Positions 1 through 8,917 of a DNA stretch of 45,795 nucleotides are shown one piece after another; within the stretch, counting starts at the first letter, position 1, and each line of letters starts with the position of its first letter. The position numbers and the translations under genes were made by a program. The notes beneath the pieces were generated by a model, which did no database searches, had not been told where the DNA came from, and worked only from the letters and a program-made list of their open reading frames with translations. The DNA comes from Candidatus Auribacterota bacterium (GTDB lineage Bacteria > Auribacterota > Ancaeobacteria > Ancaeobacterales > Ancaeobacteraceae), in NCBI GenBank assembly GCA_022711655.1, contig JAKLEM010000014.1, positions 1 to 45,795 on the forward strand. Reading direction: 5' to 3'.

Positions 1-1
1 C

Positions 2-3000
2 AAAGAAAAAGAAGAGGACGTCATCGTCAAGGGTTTGACCGGCAGCGGCGCCAATTTCGGGCGCGCCGTCGTGATAGACACGGACGCCATCGAGAAGGAT
101 GCGCTGCAAAAAGCCGGCAAGGAGCTCAAAGACATGACGCCGGAAGAGAAGGCCGCCTACCAGGACGCGAAATCGCAGCTCCTCGCGCAGAAGCTCAACG
201 ACGTCAGGCACGGCGACATCATCGTCACCCAGATGACGACGCCCGATATGGTCCCCGCGATGCGCCGCGCGGCAGGGATAGTCGCCGATATCGGCGGATC
301 GACGTCGCACGCGGCGATCGTCTCCCGCGAGATGGGGCTGCCCGCCGTCATTGGGACCGGGAGCGCGACAAAGTCCATTCAAACAGGCATGATCGTCACC
401 CTCGACGCCGATCGCGGCAAGGTTTTCAAAGGAAGGCTGAGGATAGCCAAAGAGGGCGAGGATATCGACATTACCAAGCTGCCCAGGACAAACACAAAGA
501 TCGGCCTCCTCCTCGCGCAACCCGAGAAGGCGCGCGAGATCGCGGCGTTCCGCAAGGCGCCGTGCCATTTCGGCGTCGGGCTGATCCGGGCGGAATTCGC
601 ACTCGCCGACATAGGCATCCACCCGAGGCTGCTCGAGGCGTATGATTATTATGTCGCCGTCGAGAAGGCCGGTATCAAGAATTACAAGTCAAAGCAATTC
701 AACGAGCTGGTCCCCGACAAATATATCCGTCACGCGATCATCGAGGTCAGGGACAACGCCGCGCTCCGGGAAAAGGTGGAGAGGATGATCTCGGGATATC
801 CGTCGGGCAAAGAGTTTTTCGTGCAAAAGCTCGCCATGACGATCGCTGCGATCGCAGCGACGACGATGTCCGGCCAGAAAGTGATCTACCGCCTCACCGA
901 CCTCCGGGCGAACGAATTCGAAAAGCTCGTCGGCGGCGAGCTGTTCGAGGCGACCGGCGAGAAGAAAGAGCTGAACCCGATGATGGGCGAACGCGGCACG
1001 CCGCGCCTCATCGCCCCGAAGAACCGCGAGACGTTCGGCTGGGAGATCGAGGCGATCAAGCGCGCCCGGGAGATGGGATACAGGAACGTCGCGGCGATGT
1101 TCCCGATGGTCCGTACGCCGGAAGACCTCAAGAAAGGGCTCGAGATCTTCGCCGAACACGGCCTCGAGAGGGGCAAAGACGGATTCAGGGCCGGGATCAT
1201 GATCGAGGTCCCCTCGAACGTCTTTCAGATCGACGACTTCCTCGACGAGGGGATCGACTTTGTCTCGTTCGGGACCAACGACCTCACGCAGTTCATGCTC
1301 AGCGCGGAGCGCGACAACGAGCGGATGAACAAGATCTACGACGACACCAGCCCGGCGATCATACGCAGTATCATGTACGTGTCGCGGCGCTGCCGCGAGC
1401 GCAACGTCGAGGTGGGGCTTTGCGGCATGATGCTGGCGAACAACCCGAAAATGGCCCAGAAAGTCGTGCCGTTCCTCGACTCGGTCGGCGTCACACCGGA
1501 CAGATACGCCGCGGCCGCCCTCGCCGTCAAAGAGGCCGAAGACAAGCTTGCCCAGAGCGAGCCGCCGAAAGCAATACCGCTGGTGCCGATGAAGACGGCC
1601 AGGCCGGACCTCATCTCGGTCTTCGAAATCAGCGGCAACCGCCTCTTCCTGAACGAGATCAAGAACCACCCGCTGATGTTCAACGAGCAGAACAAGGAGT
1701 CGTACCAGCGGGCGATCACCGACTATATCAAGAAGAACTTCCAGGAGCTGCTGCGGCAGCGCGACAGCAAGGAAACGCGGGCCAACGACATGATCGCCTA
1801 CTCGACGACCGACCTCTCCACCGACGCATACATGACGCTCGCGGGCGGCGAAGAGTTCGAGAAACTCGACCAGAACCCGCTGATGGGTTTCCGCGGGATG
1901 ACGCGCCACCTGACCGAAGACTTCGAGAACATCTTCAGGCTTGAGCTCGCCGGCGTCCGGGACGCCCGCAGGCAGGGCGTAAACGTCGGCATACTGTTGA
2001 AGTCGGTCAGGACCGCACCCGAGCTCGACCGCGCGCTGGAGATCATCAAAGAAGAGGGACTTGAAGATGCCCCGGTCGGGATCGATATCTCGATCCCCTC
2101 GTTCCTGGCGCGTATCGACGACATCATGACACGCAAGATCAACTTCGTCACCGTCAACCGGTTCACGCTCGCCCAGCACGTCATCGCCGCCGACATCAAG
2201 AACCCCGCGAACCAGCTCAGCTTCGCGAAGGCCGACAAGGTCCTCATCAAGCCGCTCAAGATCATCTCCCAGGGATGCGTCCGCAACAATATCAAGCTCG
2301 GCTACCTGTATGGCGAGACGGTCGCCGGGGCGTACAACGTGATCAGCGGCTGGCAGATCCTTGCCGATAAAGACGCGGCCCGGCTCGAGAGCAAGGTCGC
2401 CGAGCTCAAGGACGCCGATGCGCCTGACGCCGCCGAGCAGGTCGCGGTGATGAAAAAGGAGATCAAAGCGATACGCGGCTTCATGTCGGGCATTCAGGTT
2501 AAGCGCGAAACGATCCCGATAGAGGATTTCATACCGACGCAAGAAAGCGTCTACAGCGACGAGATGAAGGTCCGCAAAGACGAAATGGAGATCGGCCTCT
2601 TCAGCCCGATACTCGCCCTCCGCTACGGCCCTAAGACAAAGAAGGTCTTCATACTCGACGGCCACACCCGCTCGAAGCTTCTCTTTACCGAAGGGAAGAA
2701 AGAGATCGAGGCGCTGGTGATCGAGGTGCCGGCAAAGATCGAAGACGTCCCCGAGACATTTCCGCGGCAGTACCTCGAGACAGCAGAGAGATCCGGTCTC
2801 AAGACCATCGCCGATATCAGGATCGAGCAGGGGGCGACGCCGCTGTCGCGGCTCGAAGGGTACGCGGCGACCCAGCCGGAACAGGAAGAGGAGGAAGAGG
2901 AAAAACCGGAGATACTGCTCAACGACGACGGCATCCCGACCTTCATCGCCGAAAAACACCCGGGCGCCCTCATAGGGCCGATCATGAGCGAGATTGCGCT

Positions 3001-4102
3001 GGGCCGCCAGATCGAGCGCGAGCCGAACGCAAAGATATATCTCTACGAAGAATTAGGAGAACCGAAGGTGCTCAAAGGCAGCGACAACCAATACCTCATC
3101 TGGAGCAAAGGGTTCGTATTTTACCGGTGGAGCGACCATCTCGTCATGATCTCGCAGTGGCTCATCGACCAGGGGAAGAAGACGTCTGAATACCCTGCGC
3201 GGATGCAGCCGGCTGTGATGACCCCGCTGACTGAGCTCGCCGGCGGCAGGTTCGCGCTCGACGGGTCGATACGCCTGAAGGGCGACGGCAGGTTCGAGAA
3301 GGCGCTGAACCGCGCGTCAGAAAAGCTCACAAAGATGTTCGGCAGCGGCATAACGCTGCTGGTAAACAACGTCAGGATCATGGACAATCTCGGCGACGGC
3401 GACGCCGCAGACCCGGTCGGCTACACGGCGCGGCGCACCAACAGGGACATCGAGATCGACAGCAGGGCGCTCAGACATAACGACACCTTCCTGACCGACG
3501 TCCTGGTCGACGAGTGCATGGATGTCGTCGGGACCTGGACCGAGCCCGATGCGGGGATCCGCGAGCTCGCGGTCCTGCTGACGCACGGGTACTCGTCGAT
3601 GGACCTCAAAACAGCCGCCGACATCGTATCGGTCCTCGAGCAGAAAGAGTTCGATCCGGGAAAACAGTTCCTCGCCCTGCTCTATAAGCTCTGGACGGCG
3701 TCCGAGCGCCACGACACCGACAGCGAGATCAGGAAACTCGTGATGTTCGTCTATAACGCGCCGAAATACCGGCAGGTCAGACAGCTCCTGGATACGCGCT
3801 ACCCCGGCATCGCGTCGGAAGCCGATGTCCCGCAGGAGCTGATCAGCGAAGTGAAGCGCTCGCAGGAAAGAATGATGGAGGGTATCGCCTGCCTGAACGA
3901 ACTGGCCGCTTACGCCGGCACCTTGACCGCCGGCCTCAAAGCGCAGGGTGTCGCCGACGACGAGATCCGCTCCTCACTCGAGAAGGCCGGCTTCCCGTCA
4001 CGCGGCGACCTCTTCCCGCCTTACGAGGCGGTCAGACGGGCCCTCGACATGTTCCGGATCATGAACGACGACCGCGGCCGCATCCTGGACTCTGCAGCTT
4101 AG
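2..4102 (+). CDS. PEP-synthase/PPDK-like protein with a second degenerate barrel and a ParB-like domain (5' end missing)
   Basis: The reading frame is open to the left edge, so the protein starts outside the window; the TTG at 35 is probably not the real start. Counting from that TTG, residues 60-140 are the swivelling phosphohistidine domain (GGSTSHAAIVS, His92). Residues 175-480 are a PEP-utilising TIM barrel with LIRAEF, GERG (319), FGTNDLTQ (412) and the catalytic-type GLCG Cys463. Residues 520-760 repeat the barrel in decayed form: GERG is GFRG and the Cys loop is gone. Residues 820-900 resemble a ParB/Srx fold (ILDGHTRSK). The last 450 residues are not recognised. The family transfers phosphate between ATP, PEP and pyruvate; an ATP-grasp domain would be expected upstream. 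Whether this is a true PEP synthase or a derived signalling protein is open. Confidence 0.8.
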   Translation, partial: KEKEEDVIVKGLTGSGANFGRAVVIDTDAIEKDALQKAGKELKDMTPEEKAAYQDAKSQLLAQKLNDVRHGDIIVTQMTTPDMVPAMRRAAGIVADIGGSTSHAAIVSREMGLPAVIGTGSATKSIQTGMIVTLDADRGKVFKGRLRIAKEGEDIDITKLPRTNTKIGLLLAQPEKAREIAAFRKAPCHFGVGLIRAEFALADIGIHPRLLEAYDYYVAVEKAGIKNYKSKQFNELVPDKYIRHAIIEVRDNAALREKVERMISGYPSGKEFFVQKLAMTIAAIAATTMSGQKVIYRLTDLRANEFEKLVGGELFEATGEKKELNPMMGERGTPRLIAPKNRETFGWEIEAIKRAREMGYRNVAAMFPMVRTPEDLKKGLEIFAEHGLERGKDGFRAGIMIEVPSNVFQIDDFLDEGIDFVSFGTNDLTQFMLSAERDNERMNKIYDDTSPAIIRSIMYVSRRCRERNVEVGLCGMMLANNPKMAQKVVPFLDSVGVTPDRYAAAALAVKEAEDKLAQSEPPKAIPLVPMKTARPDLISVFEISGNRLFLNEIKNHPLMFNEQNKESYQRAITDYIKKNFQELLRQRDSKETRANDMIAYSTTDLSTDAYMTLAGGEEFEKLDQNPLMGFRGMTRHLTEDFENIFRLELAGVRDARRQGVNVGILLKSVRTAPELDRALEIIKEEGLEDAPVGIDISIPSFLARIDDIMTRKINFVTVNRFTLAQHVIAADIKNPANQLSFAKADKVLIKPLKIISQGCVRNNIKLGYLYGETVAGAYNVISGWQILADKDAARLESKVAELKDADAPDAAEQVAVMKKEIKAIRGFMSGIQVKRETIPIEDFIPTQESVYSDEMKVRKDEMEIGLFSPILALRYGPKTKKVFILDGHTRSKLLFTEGKKEIEALVIEVPAKIEDVPETFPRQYLETAERSGLKTIADIRIEQGATPLSRLEGYAATQPEQEEEEEEKPEILLNDDGIPTFIAEKHPGALIGPIMSEIALGRQIEREPNAKIYLYEELGEPKVLKGSDNQYLIWSKGFVFYRWSDHLVMISQWLIDQGKKTSEYPARMQPAVMTPLTELAGGRFALDGSIRLKGDGRFEKALNRASEKLTKMFGSGITLLVNNVRIMDNLGDGDAADPVGYTARRTNRDIEIDSRALRHNDTFLTDVLVDECMDVVGTWTEPDAGIRELAVLLTHGYSSMDLKTAADIVSVLEQKEFDPGKQFLALLYKLWTASERHDTDSEIRKLVMFVYNAPKYRQVRQLLDTRYPGIASEADVPQELISEVKRSQERMMEGIACLNELAAYAGTLTAGLKAQGVADDEIRSSLEKAGFPSRGDLFPPYEAVRRALDMFRIMNDDRGRILDSAA

Positions 4103-4112
4103 TCACCGCCTG

Positions 4113-4556
4113 TTATTCCCCGTCCGCGATCACGATCCGGTCGACGCCGTTGCGCTCGAATTCATCGTAATACTTGTCGATCAGCGGATGCTCGGCCTCC
4201 GTGCGTTCGTCGAAACTCATACGCTCGACCTTCTCCATGCCGTATTCCTTGACCAGGTCGCGCTCGGCGAGGCGGCCGGCGAGCTCGTCCCAGAACGTCT
4301 CGTTGTTGTAGTCCTCGATATAGTCGTGCAGCTCCTCCTCGAGCTTCTCCGACGGAAAATACTTCTCGAGCTGCTTGTCGTACTCGACGTACCGGTCGTG
4401 CCCCATCCCCTTCGCGTGCGACAGGACGTGCCCGAGGAGCTCGTCGAACGCCGTCTCGGTATCATCGATCCTGACCGAATTGATCATCCATTCCCCGAGA
4501 TAGGCCAGCTTGATGAGGTTCTCGTACTGCTCTTTGGTGAACGGTATCGTTTGCAT
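4113..4556 (-). CDS. conserved hypothetical protein, acidic, 147 aa
   Basis: The ATG at 4556 follows a GGAG ribosome site (ggagatccatg). The 147-residue product is strongly acidic and mostly helical, without a signal peptide or membrane segment. It contains the stretches YLGEWMINSVR and EHPLIDKYYDEFERNG. I recall similar small proteins in diverse bacteria and thermophiles, always uncharacterised, so no function is assigned. It converges on the end of the giant PEP-enzyme gene with a 10-base gap and lies downstream of uppP on the same strand, 62 bases away, so it could be the last gene of that unit. Confidence 0.75.
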   Translation of the reverse strand: MQTIPFTKEQYENLIKLAYLGEWMINSVRIDDTETAFDELLGHVLSHAKGMGHDRYVEYDKQLEKYFPSEKLEEELHDYIEDYNNETFWDELAGRLAERDLVKEYGMEKVERMSFDERTEAEHPLIDKYYDEFERNGVDRIVIADGE

Positions 4557-4618
4557 GGATCTCCTTTCTCTTGCGGAAATTCAGTTATTATTTGCAGCAG
4601 CCGAGCCGAGCAGGCCGG

Positions 4619-5455
4619 TCAGTGCGCGCGAATGAACGATATCGCCAGGACCGCGGCCCCGACGGCCCAGCAGTAGAATGAAAAATAGTAGAGGCGGAAC
4701 TGTTTCACCATCCGCGTCAGGAACGCCAGCGAGATATACCCGAACAGGCACGCGGCGACGAAGCCCAAGGCGAAATACGGAAGATCTCCTGACGGTACGC
4801 CGGAGAGTTTTTTCGCTTCGACTGCCGCCGCGCCGAGGATGGCGGGGATCGAGAGCAGGAACGAAAAACGCGCCGCCGTGAAAGGGTCCAGCCTGCGGAA
4901 GATGCCTGCCGATATCGTGCTGCCCGAGCGGGAAATGCCGGGGCAGATCGCGCACCCCTGCGCGATGCCGATCAGGAGGGCGTCGGCAAACGAGATCTTC
5001 TTAACCGCGCTCACGCGCACGTACTTCGTCGCGAACAGGAGCGCTCCGGTGACCAGCAATGCGCAGGCGACAAGCTGCACCGAGCCGAACAGGCTTTCGA
5101 TCCGGTCTTTCAGCAAAACGCCCATGAGAGCGGTGGGTACGGTCGCCGCCACAAGCAGGACGGCGAACGCAAAGTCGTCGTTGCCGGCAAAAGGACTTTT
5201 TCCCGAAAGCATCGCAACGACGCCGCGCCAGGCGCCTGAAATCAGCCTGAGAATGTCTCTCCAGAGAAAAAGAACGACGGCCGCCAGCGTCCCCAGATGC
5301 AGGATGACGTCGTGGAGAAGCTGCGGTTCCGTGACGCCGAAGAAATGATGCGCGAACACAAGATGAGCGGAGCTGGAAACCGGCAGGAACTCGGTCAGCC
5401 CCTGCACCGCGCCGAGAATGAAATGATAGACTATCGCATGCAGCATAATGGTCAT
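4619..5455 (-). CDS. uppP: undecaprenyl-diphosphate phosphatase UppP/BacA
   Basis: This integral membrane phosphatase recycles undecaprenyl diphosphate to the monophosphate carrier used for peptidoglycan and other envelope polymers, and is linked to bacitracin resistance. Both family signatures are present: QGLTEFLPVSSSAHL near the N-terminus and GIAQGCAICPGISRSGSTI mid-protein, with the conserved glutamate, serine and arginine. The length of 278 aa is typical. Several hydrophobic segments follow to the C-terminus. An in-frame ATG at 5446 is an alternative start; the one at 5455 has AGGT just upstream. Its neighbours on the same strand have no evident cell-wall role. Confidence 0.95.
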   Translation of the reverse strand: MTIMLHAIVYHFILGAVQGLTEFLPVSSSAHLVFAHHFFGVTEPQLLHDVILHLGTLAAVVLFLWRDILRLISGAWRGVVAMLSGKSPFAGNDDFAFAVLLVAATVPTALMGVLLKDRIESLFGSVQLVACALLVTGALLFATKYVRVSAVKKISFADALLIGIAQGCAICPGISRSGSTISAGIFRRLDPFTAARFSFLLSIPAILGAAAVEAKKLSGVPSGDLPYFALGFVAACLFGYISLAFLTRMVKQFRLYYFSFYCWAVGAAVLAISFIRAH

Positions 5456-5528
5456 TATACCTGCCTGTGTTCTACAGGCAAAACAAATCTTGTCACCGGG
5501 CGCGGCCGGCAGGCGCTCGCGCTCGGCT

Positions 5529-7808
5529 CTACCGCTCTTCGAGGAATGAACGGAACGTACGCCCGTTATTGTTGTTCTCCGGCCGCTCTTTCACCCGCAA
5601 GACACGCCGCCCAAGCTTTGCGTAGATTTGGACCGACATCTGCTCGAGAAGAGGCATGTCGAGCGTATTCAGCTCGCCCTCCTCCGCCCCCCCCCGCATA
5701 ATGTCCACGACAAATATGCGATAGAGCCCGTCCATCGTCTGGAGCGCCGGCCGGATCCGGTCATGCTCCTCGCGTTTACGGCGGTCCCACACTCCCTTAT
5801 CGAAAACAGGTCCCGGAGCGCCCCGCTTCCGTCCGATGAAAGCGGCTATGTGCTGCGCCGGGTAGTACTGGACAACGATGCACACCGCGGCATCAAAAAC
5901 GTCGTTGAACGTTCGACCGACCATCTCCACCGACTCCATTGAGAACTGATAGATCGGTATCCAGAGACAGAATATGCCGCCGTCCGACAGACGGCTGTAG
6001 ATATTGCGAAAATGCTCGCTGGTGTAGAGCCGGGCGGCGCCCTGCTGCCAGGGAAAGAAGAGATCGCTGATGATCACATCGTATATCCTGTCGGTCGTCG
6101 CGAAATAATTAACGCCATCGGCAGGGTAGATCGATACGCGCGGGTCCCTGTCAAAATTACCCACGATCGGCGCGCAGTATTCCCTGCACATGCGGATGAT
6201 CAGCGGGCTTATCTCCGCGATATCGATCGACCCCACCGCATTATGCAGGACAGAACCGCTCGCAGTAAAACCGGTCGCAAGGCCGATATAACCAACCCGC
6301 GCGGGCCGTGGATGCATGAGGAGCGGTATGTGGGACATGAGCTGGTTGAAGAGGGCGTTGGCGCCGGCAGACAGGACAAAATGGTTATTGAATCTAAAGA
6401 CGATCGTTTTCTGGGGGGTCGACTGGACGCCGACGACGCCTTCGACCCCGGATGCGACAGCCAGCTGGCCGTAACTGCGCGAGACAGACATAAGCGGTAT
6501 TTGTTGTACGGCGGCAAGCCCGACCGCGCCGACGACGGCTGCCGCAAACAGGGAAAAAAGCCGATCAGCCGGCCGCGCGAACCGCTCGCGATACGCGAAG
6601 ATCCATACTGACAGCCCGATAACCCCGAGCGTAACCGACGCTTTCCAGACTCCCAGCAGCGGGATCAGCACCATACCGGCGACCAGAGCCCCGGCAAGCG
6701 CGCCGCACGCGTTGACGGCAAACAGAGATCCGACCAGCCGCGCGTTCCCTCCTGCCCGCATGAGGATCAGCGGGAACAGGAAACCTGCGGCAAAGAGAAA
6801 GGGGCCGGCGGTCCGCAGCCCCGTCCAAATAGATCCGACGACATAGGCTGTAATGCTGTCCTGTACCTGAAAGAAATCCGACAGTCCGGCGGTCTGGCAA
6901 TAGAACATGAACGGGAACATGACCAGCAACACGATGATGAGTCCCAAACCATACCTGATAGCTATATCGGTCAAACTGCGCAAAAAGGCGGCGAGCAACG
7001 CCGCGGCGCCGAGCAATCCGATCACCAGCATCAGCATGATCCCGAAAGACCAGGAGCTGTTGTCGTTTACCAGCGCCGAAGCGTGCAGGAAGATGATCTC
7101 AAATCCAAGAATCAGCGCGCCGCTCAGGCCCGCCCAGAGGTGGAGGAGGGCCGTGCCCTGCAGCGGCACAGCTGCCGCGGGCAGACCGGCGGCGGGGACA
7201 GCAGCAAAGCGACGGAAGAAAAACTGGCACGCCGAGGCTACGGCGGCAAGGGTCATCGTGATCCTGACTAAACCGCCTATAGATTCATGTATGCCCACGA
7301 TATAGATGAGATGGAACGTGACCGCGTAGATGCCGAGCAGTCCGCCGACGGTATTCACGCCGTACAGGACCGCCGCAAACGAACGTCCGAAGCGGTCTTT
7401 GGTCGCCTCGATGAGCGGCAGAAGCGTCCCGCCCATGCAAAATGCAGGAGGGCCGACGATCAGCGCTATCATCGCCGTGTCGATACATCCTTTGATAAAC
7501 CCGCAGGGCATGCCGTATCCGGGAAACCAGGTCATTCCGGAAACGAAATATGACGGAAGCGACATGATGCCGATGCCGAACTGCAGCGCGCCGAACGCGA
7601 GCCACGGCCGCGTCGTGACGGTTTTCCAGATGCGGAAGAGGATGGCCCCCGCGGACAACGCGACAAAGAATACGACAAGGACAACCGTCGAATTGAAGAT
7701 CGTGTCGCCGAGGATGTTCCCGCACACGCGGTTCCAAAGCACTTCATACGCCAGCGCGACCGCGCCCGAAATGAACGCGAGCGCGACGGCCGTCAGGCAT
7801 CTCATCAT
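5529..7808 (-). CDS. membrane-embedded spermidine-synthase-like (aminopropyltransferase-fold) protein
   Basis: The product is 759 aa. Roughly residues 1-430 carry about a dozen hydrophobic helices, with EVLWNR in the first one, as in fused membrane forms of spermidine synthase. The C-terminal 300 residues resemble the SpeE fold: a Rossmann start (VGYIGLATGF), an acidic residue after the next strand (IDIAEIS), ADGVNYF, and the catalytic-type aspartate in YDVIISDLFFP. The glycine motif is atypical (GLATG rather than GGGDG), so the real substrate may not be putrescine. Genes of this type are common and mostly unstudied. The ATG pair at 7808/7805 has only a weak ribosome site. The upstream gene ends 26 bases away, so co-transcription is likely. 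Confidence 0.8.
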   Translation of the reverse strand: MMRCLTAVALAFISGAVALAYEVLWNRVCGNILGDTIFNSTVVLVVFFVALSAGAILFRIWKTVTTRPWLAFGALQFGIGIMSLPSYFVSGMTWFPGYGMPCGFIKGCIDTAMIALIVGPPAFCMGGTLLPLIEATKDRFGRSFAAVLYGVNTVGGLLGIYAVTFHLIYIVGIHESIGGLVRITMTLAAVASACQFFFRRFAAVPAAGLPAAAVPLQGTALLHLWAGLSGALILGFEIIFLHASALVNDNSSWSFGIMLMLVIGLLGAAALLAAFLRSLTDIAIRYGLGLIIVLLVMFPFMFYCQTAGLSDFFQVQDSITAYVVGSIWTGLRTAGPFLFAAGFLFPLILMRAGGNARLVGSLFAVNACGALAGALVAGMVLIPLLGVWKASVTLGVIGLSVWIFAYRERFARPADRLFSLFAAAVVGAVGLAAVQQIPLMSVSRSYGQLAVASGVEGVVGVQSTPQKTIVFRFNNHFVLSAGANALFNQLMSHIPLLMHPRPARVGYIGLATGFTASGSVLHNAVGSIDIAEISPLIIRMCREYCAPIVGNFDRDPRVSIYPADGVNYFATTDRIYDVIISDLFFPWQQGAARLYTSEHFRNIYSRLSDGGIFCLWIPIYQFSMESVEMVGRTFNDVFDAAVCIVVQYYPAQHIAAFIGRKRGAPGPVFDKGVWDRRKREEHDRIRPALQTMDGLYRIFVVDIMRGGAEEGELNTLDMPLLEQMSVQIYAKLGRRVLRVKERPENNNNGRTFRSFLEER

Positions 7809-7834
7809 GATTGCTCTTTCGGCATGACTTCGGA

Positions 7835-8437
7835 TCAGACTTCCGTATCGATCAGGTCATGCTTTTTCTGCTGCCCTTTTGCGGCCTGGACCAGCCCTTC
7901 GATGTAGTGGATCAGCTCGATATACGACTTCACATATTCCCGGCCCGCCTCAACGCTCATGTTCCTCTTTGCCCTCTTCTCGAAAGCGTCGGCAAACCGG
8001 TTCTTGATGCCGAGCGCAGCCTGGTCGGAGACCTGCCGGACCAGGTTATCGGCGTTGCCGCGTTCCAGCGCATTATCGGCCTCGCGCACAGCCGGGTCGA
8101 TCGGAGTGCCCGGGGGCTTGATGCCGGTGTACGGCGCTTTTTGAGCGGCGCGGTGCAGACGAACGACCGTCTCGAAAAAGTACCTGTCCGCAACCTCTTT
8201 CGTCTGGGGACTGATCCCCCGAACGCCCAGCGCCTTGTTGAACGCATCCTGGACCTCGGGTTCGGCTTCAAGCGAAACCCACTTCAATACCGGCGTCACA
8301 TCGCCGTTTTCCAGCGCCGCCTGCGCCTCCTTGACGACCGGGCCGTCATACGTGTCGCAGTAGGCATAAACGCGTACGGGCGCAGAGCACAACACCGCCC
8401 CCACAAGCGTAACTATCGCGATGATCACTCTCTTCAC
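7835..8437 (-). CDS. exported protein, DUF6448-like
   Basis: I chose the GTG at 8437 because AAAGGAGG lies five bases upstream; the GTG at 8443 overlaps that site. The protein is 200 aa with a signal peptide (KRVIIAIVTLVGAVLC followed by APVRVYA). The mature N-terminus reads YCDTYDGPVVKEAQAAL, typical of a small exported family (DUF6448) that begins with a Cys-Asp-Thr-x-Asp-Gly-Pro-Val motif. The rest is helical and charged and ends KKHDLIDTEV. No catalytic motif is seen and the function is unknown. It starts 12 bases after the cupin gene stop and is probably co-transcribed with it. Confidence 0.75.
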   Translation of the reverse strand: MKRVIIAIVTLVGAVLCSAPVRVYAYCDTYDGPVVKEAQAALENGDVTPVLKWVSLEAEPEVQDAFNKALGVRGISPQTKEVADRYFFETVVRLHRAAQKAPYTGIKPPGTPIDPAVREADNALERGNADNLVRQVSDQAALGIKNRFADAFEKRAKRNMSVEAGREYVKSYIELIHYIEGLVQAAKGQQKKHDLIDTEV

Positions 8438-8448
8438 AGGCACCTCCT

Positions 8449-8796
8449 TTATCCCCTGATCATTATCAGCAGCATTTTGAACCGCCGGCGCGCCATGAGC
8501 GCGTGCGGCTTATTCGCGGGCATGACGACCATGCCGCCTTTCTTCACAACGGACACCGCGCCGTCGATGGTAATAACCGCCTCTCCGTCGACGATACAGA
8601 CCGTCGCATCGAAAGGCGCCGTATGCTCGCTCAACCCCTGCCCTTTATCGAACGCGAATACTGTCAGCGTCCCCGCGCCGTTGCGGACGATCTCCCTGCT
8701 CACGACCGCGCCCGGCTGGTACGCGATCGCGTCTTTCAGGACGAACGGTTTTCCGGCGAGACCGGACACTTTGCCTTGTTGCTGTATCTTTGACAT
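8449..8796 (-). CDS. small cupin-domain protein
   Basis: The ATG at 8796 follows GGGAGG at good spacing, giving a 115-aa protein rather than a longer upstream reading. It shows a single cupin barrel: GQGLSEHTAPFDATVCIVDG for motif 1 (His at the metal position) and GGMVVMPANKPHAL for motif 2 (with His). Small cupins of this kind bind a metal or small ligand, and many are sensors or isomerases of unknown substrate. No helix-turn-helix is fused. It is followed 12 bases later by the DUF6448-like gene. Confidence 0.85.
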   Translation of the reverse strand: MSKIQQQGKVSGLAGKPFVLKDAIAYQPGAVVSREIVRNGAGTLTVFAFDKGQGLSEHTAPFDATVCIVDGEAVITIDGAVSVVKKGGMVVMPANKPHALMARRRFKMLLIMIRG

Positions 8797-8823
8797 ATTT
8801 GCCCCTCCCTTACTTCCGGCTGA

Positions 8824-8912
8824 TGAAGAGCATCCATGGCGGCATGTTGACGATCCGAGCGGGATTTTCCTCGCCGGGTAAAATCCCGCAATGCCGACAG
8901 GGATGCTCTTCA
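8824..8912. repeat. nested inverted repeat between permease and cupin genes
   Basis: The outer arms 8824-8845 and 8891-8912 are complementary at 19 of 22 positions. They enclose a perfect 10-bp hairpin (GCGGGATTTT at 8859-8868, AAAATCCCGC at 8880-8889). The structure fills the gap between the last efflux permease gene and the cupin gene, both on the minus strand. It could end the efflux transcript or stabilise an mRNA end; it has no classical T-tract. Confidence 0.6.
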
Positions 8913-8917
8913 CCCGA

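Noticed and set aside
689-2959. Long open frame (756 codons) opposite the PEP-enzyme gene
   Set aside because: It is a GC-rich antisense shadow with repeated Leu/Arg/Asp composition and no recognisable domain; the other strand has clear motifs.
8797-8917. Upstream extension of the cupin gene (154 aa frame)
   Set aside because: The extra N-terminus lies in the palindrome and has no ribosome site, while ATG 8796 has GGGAGG.
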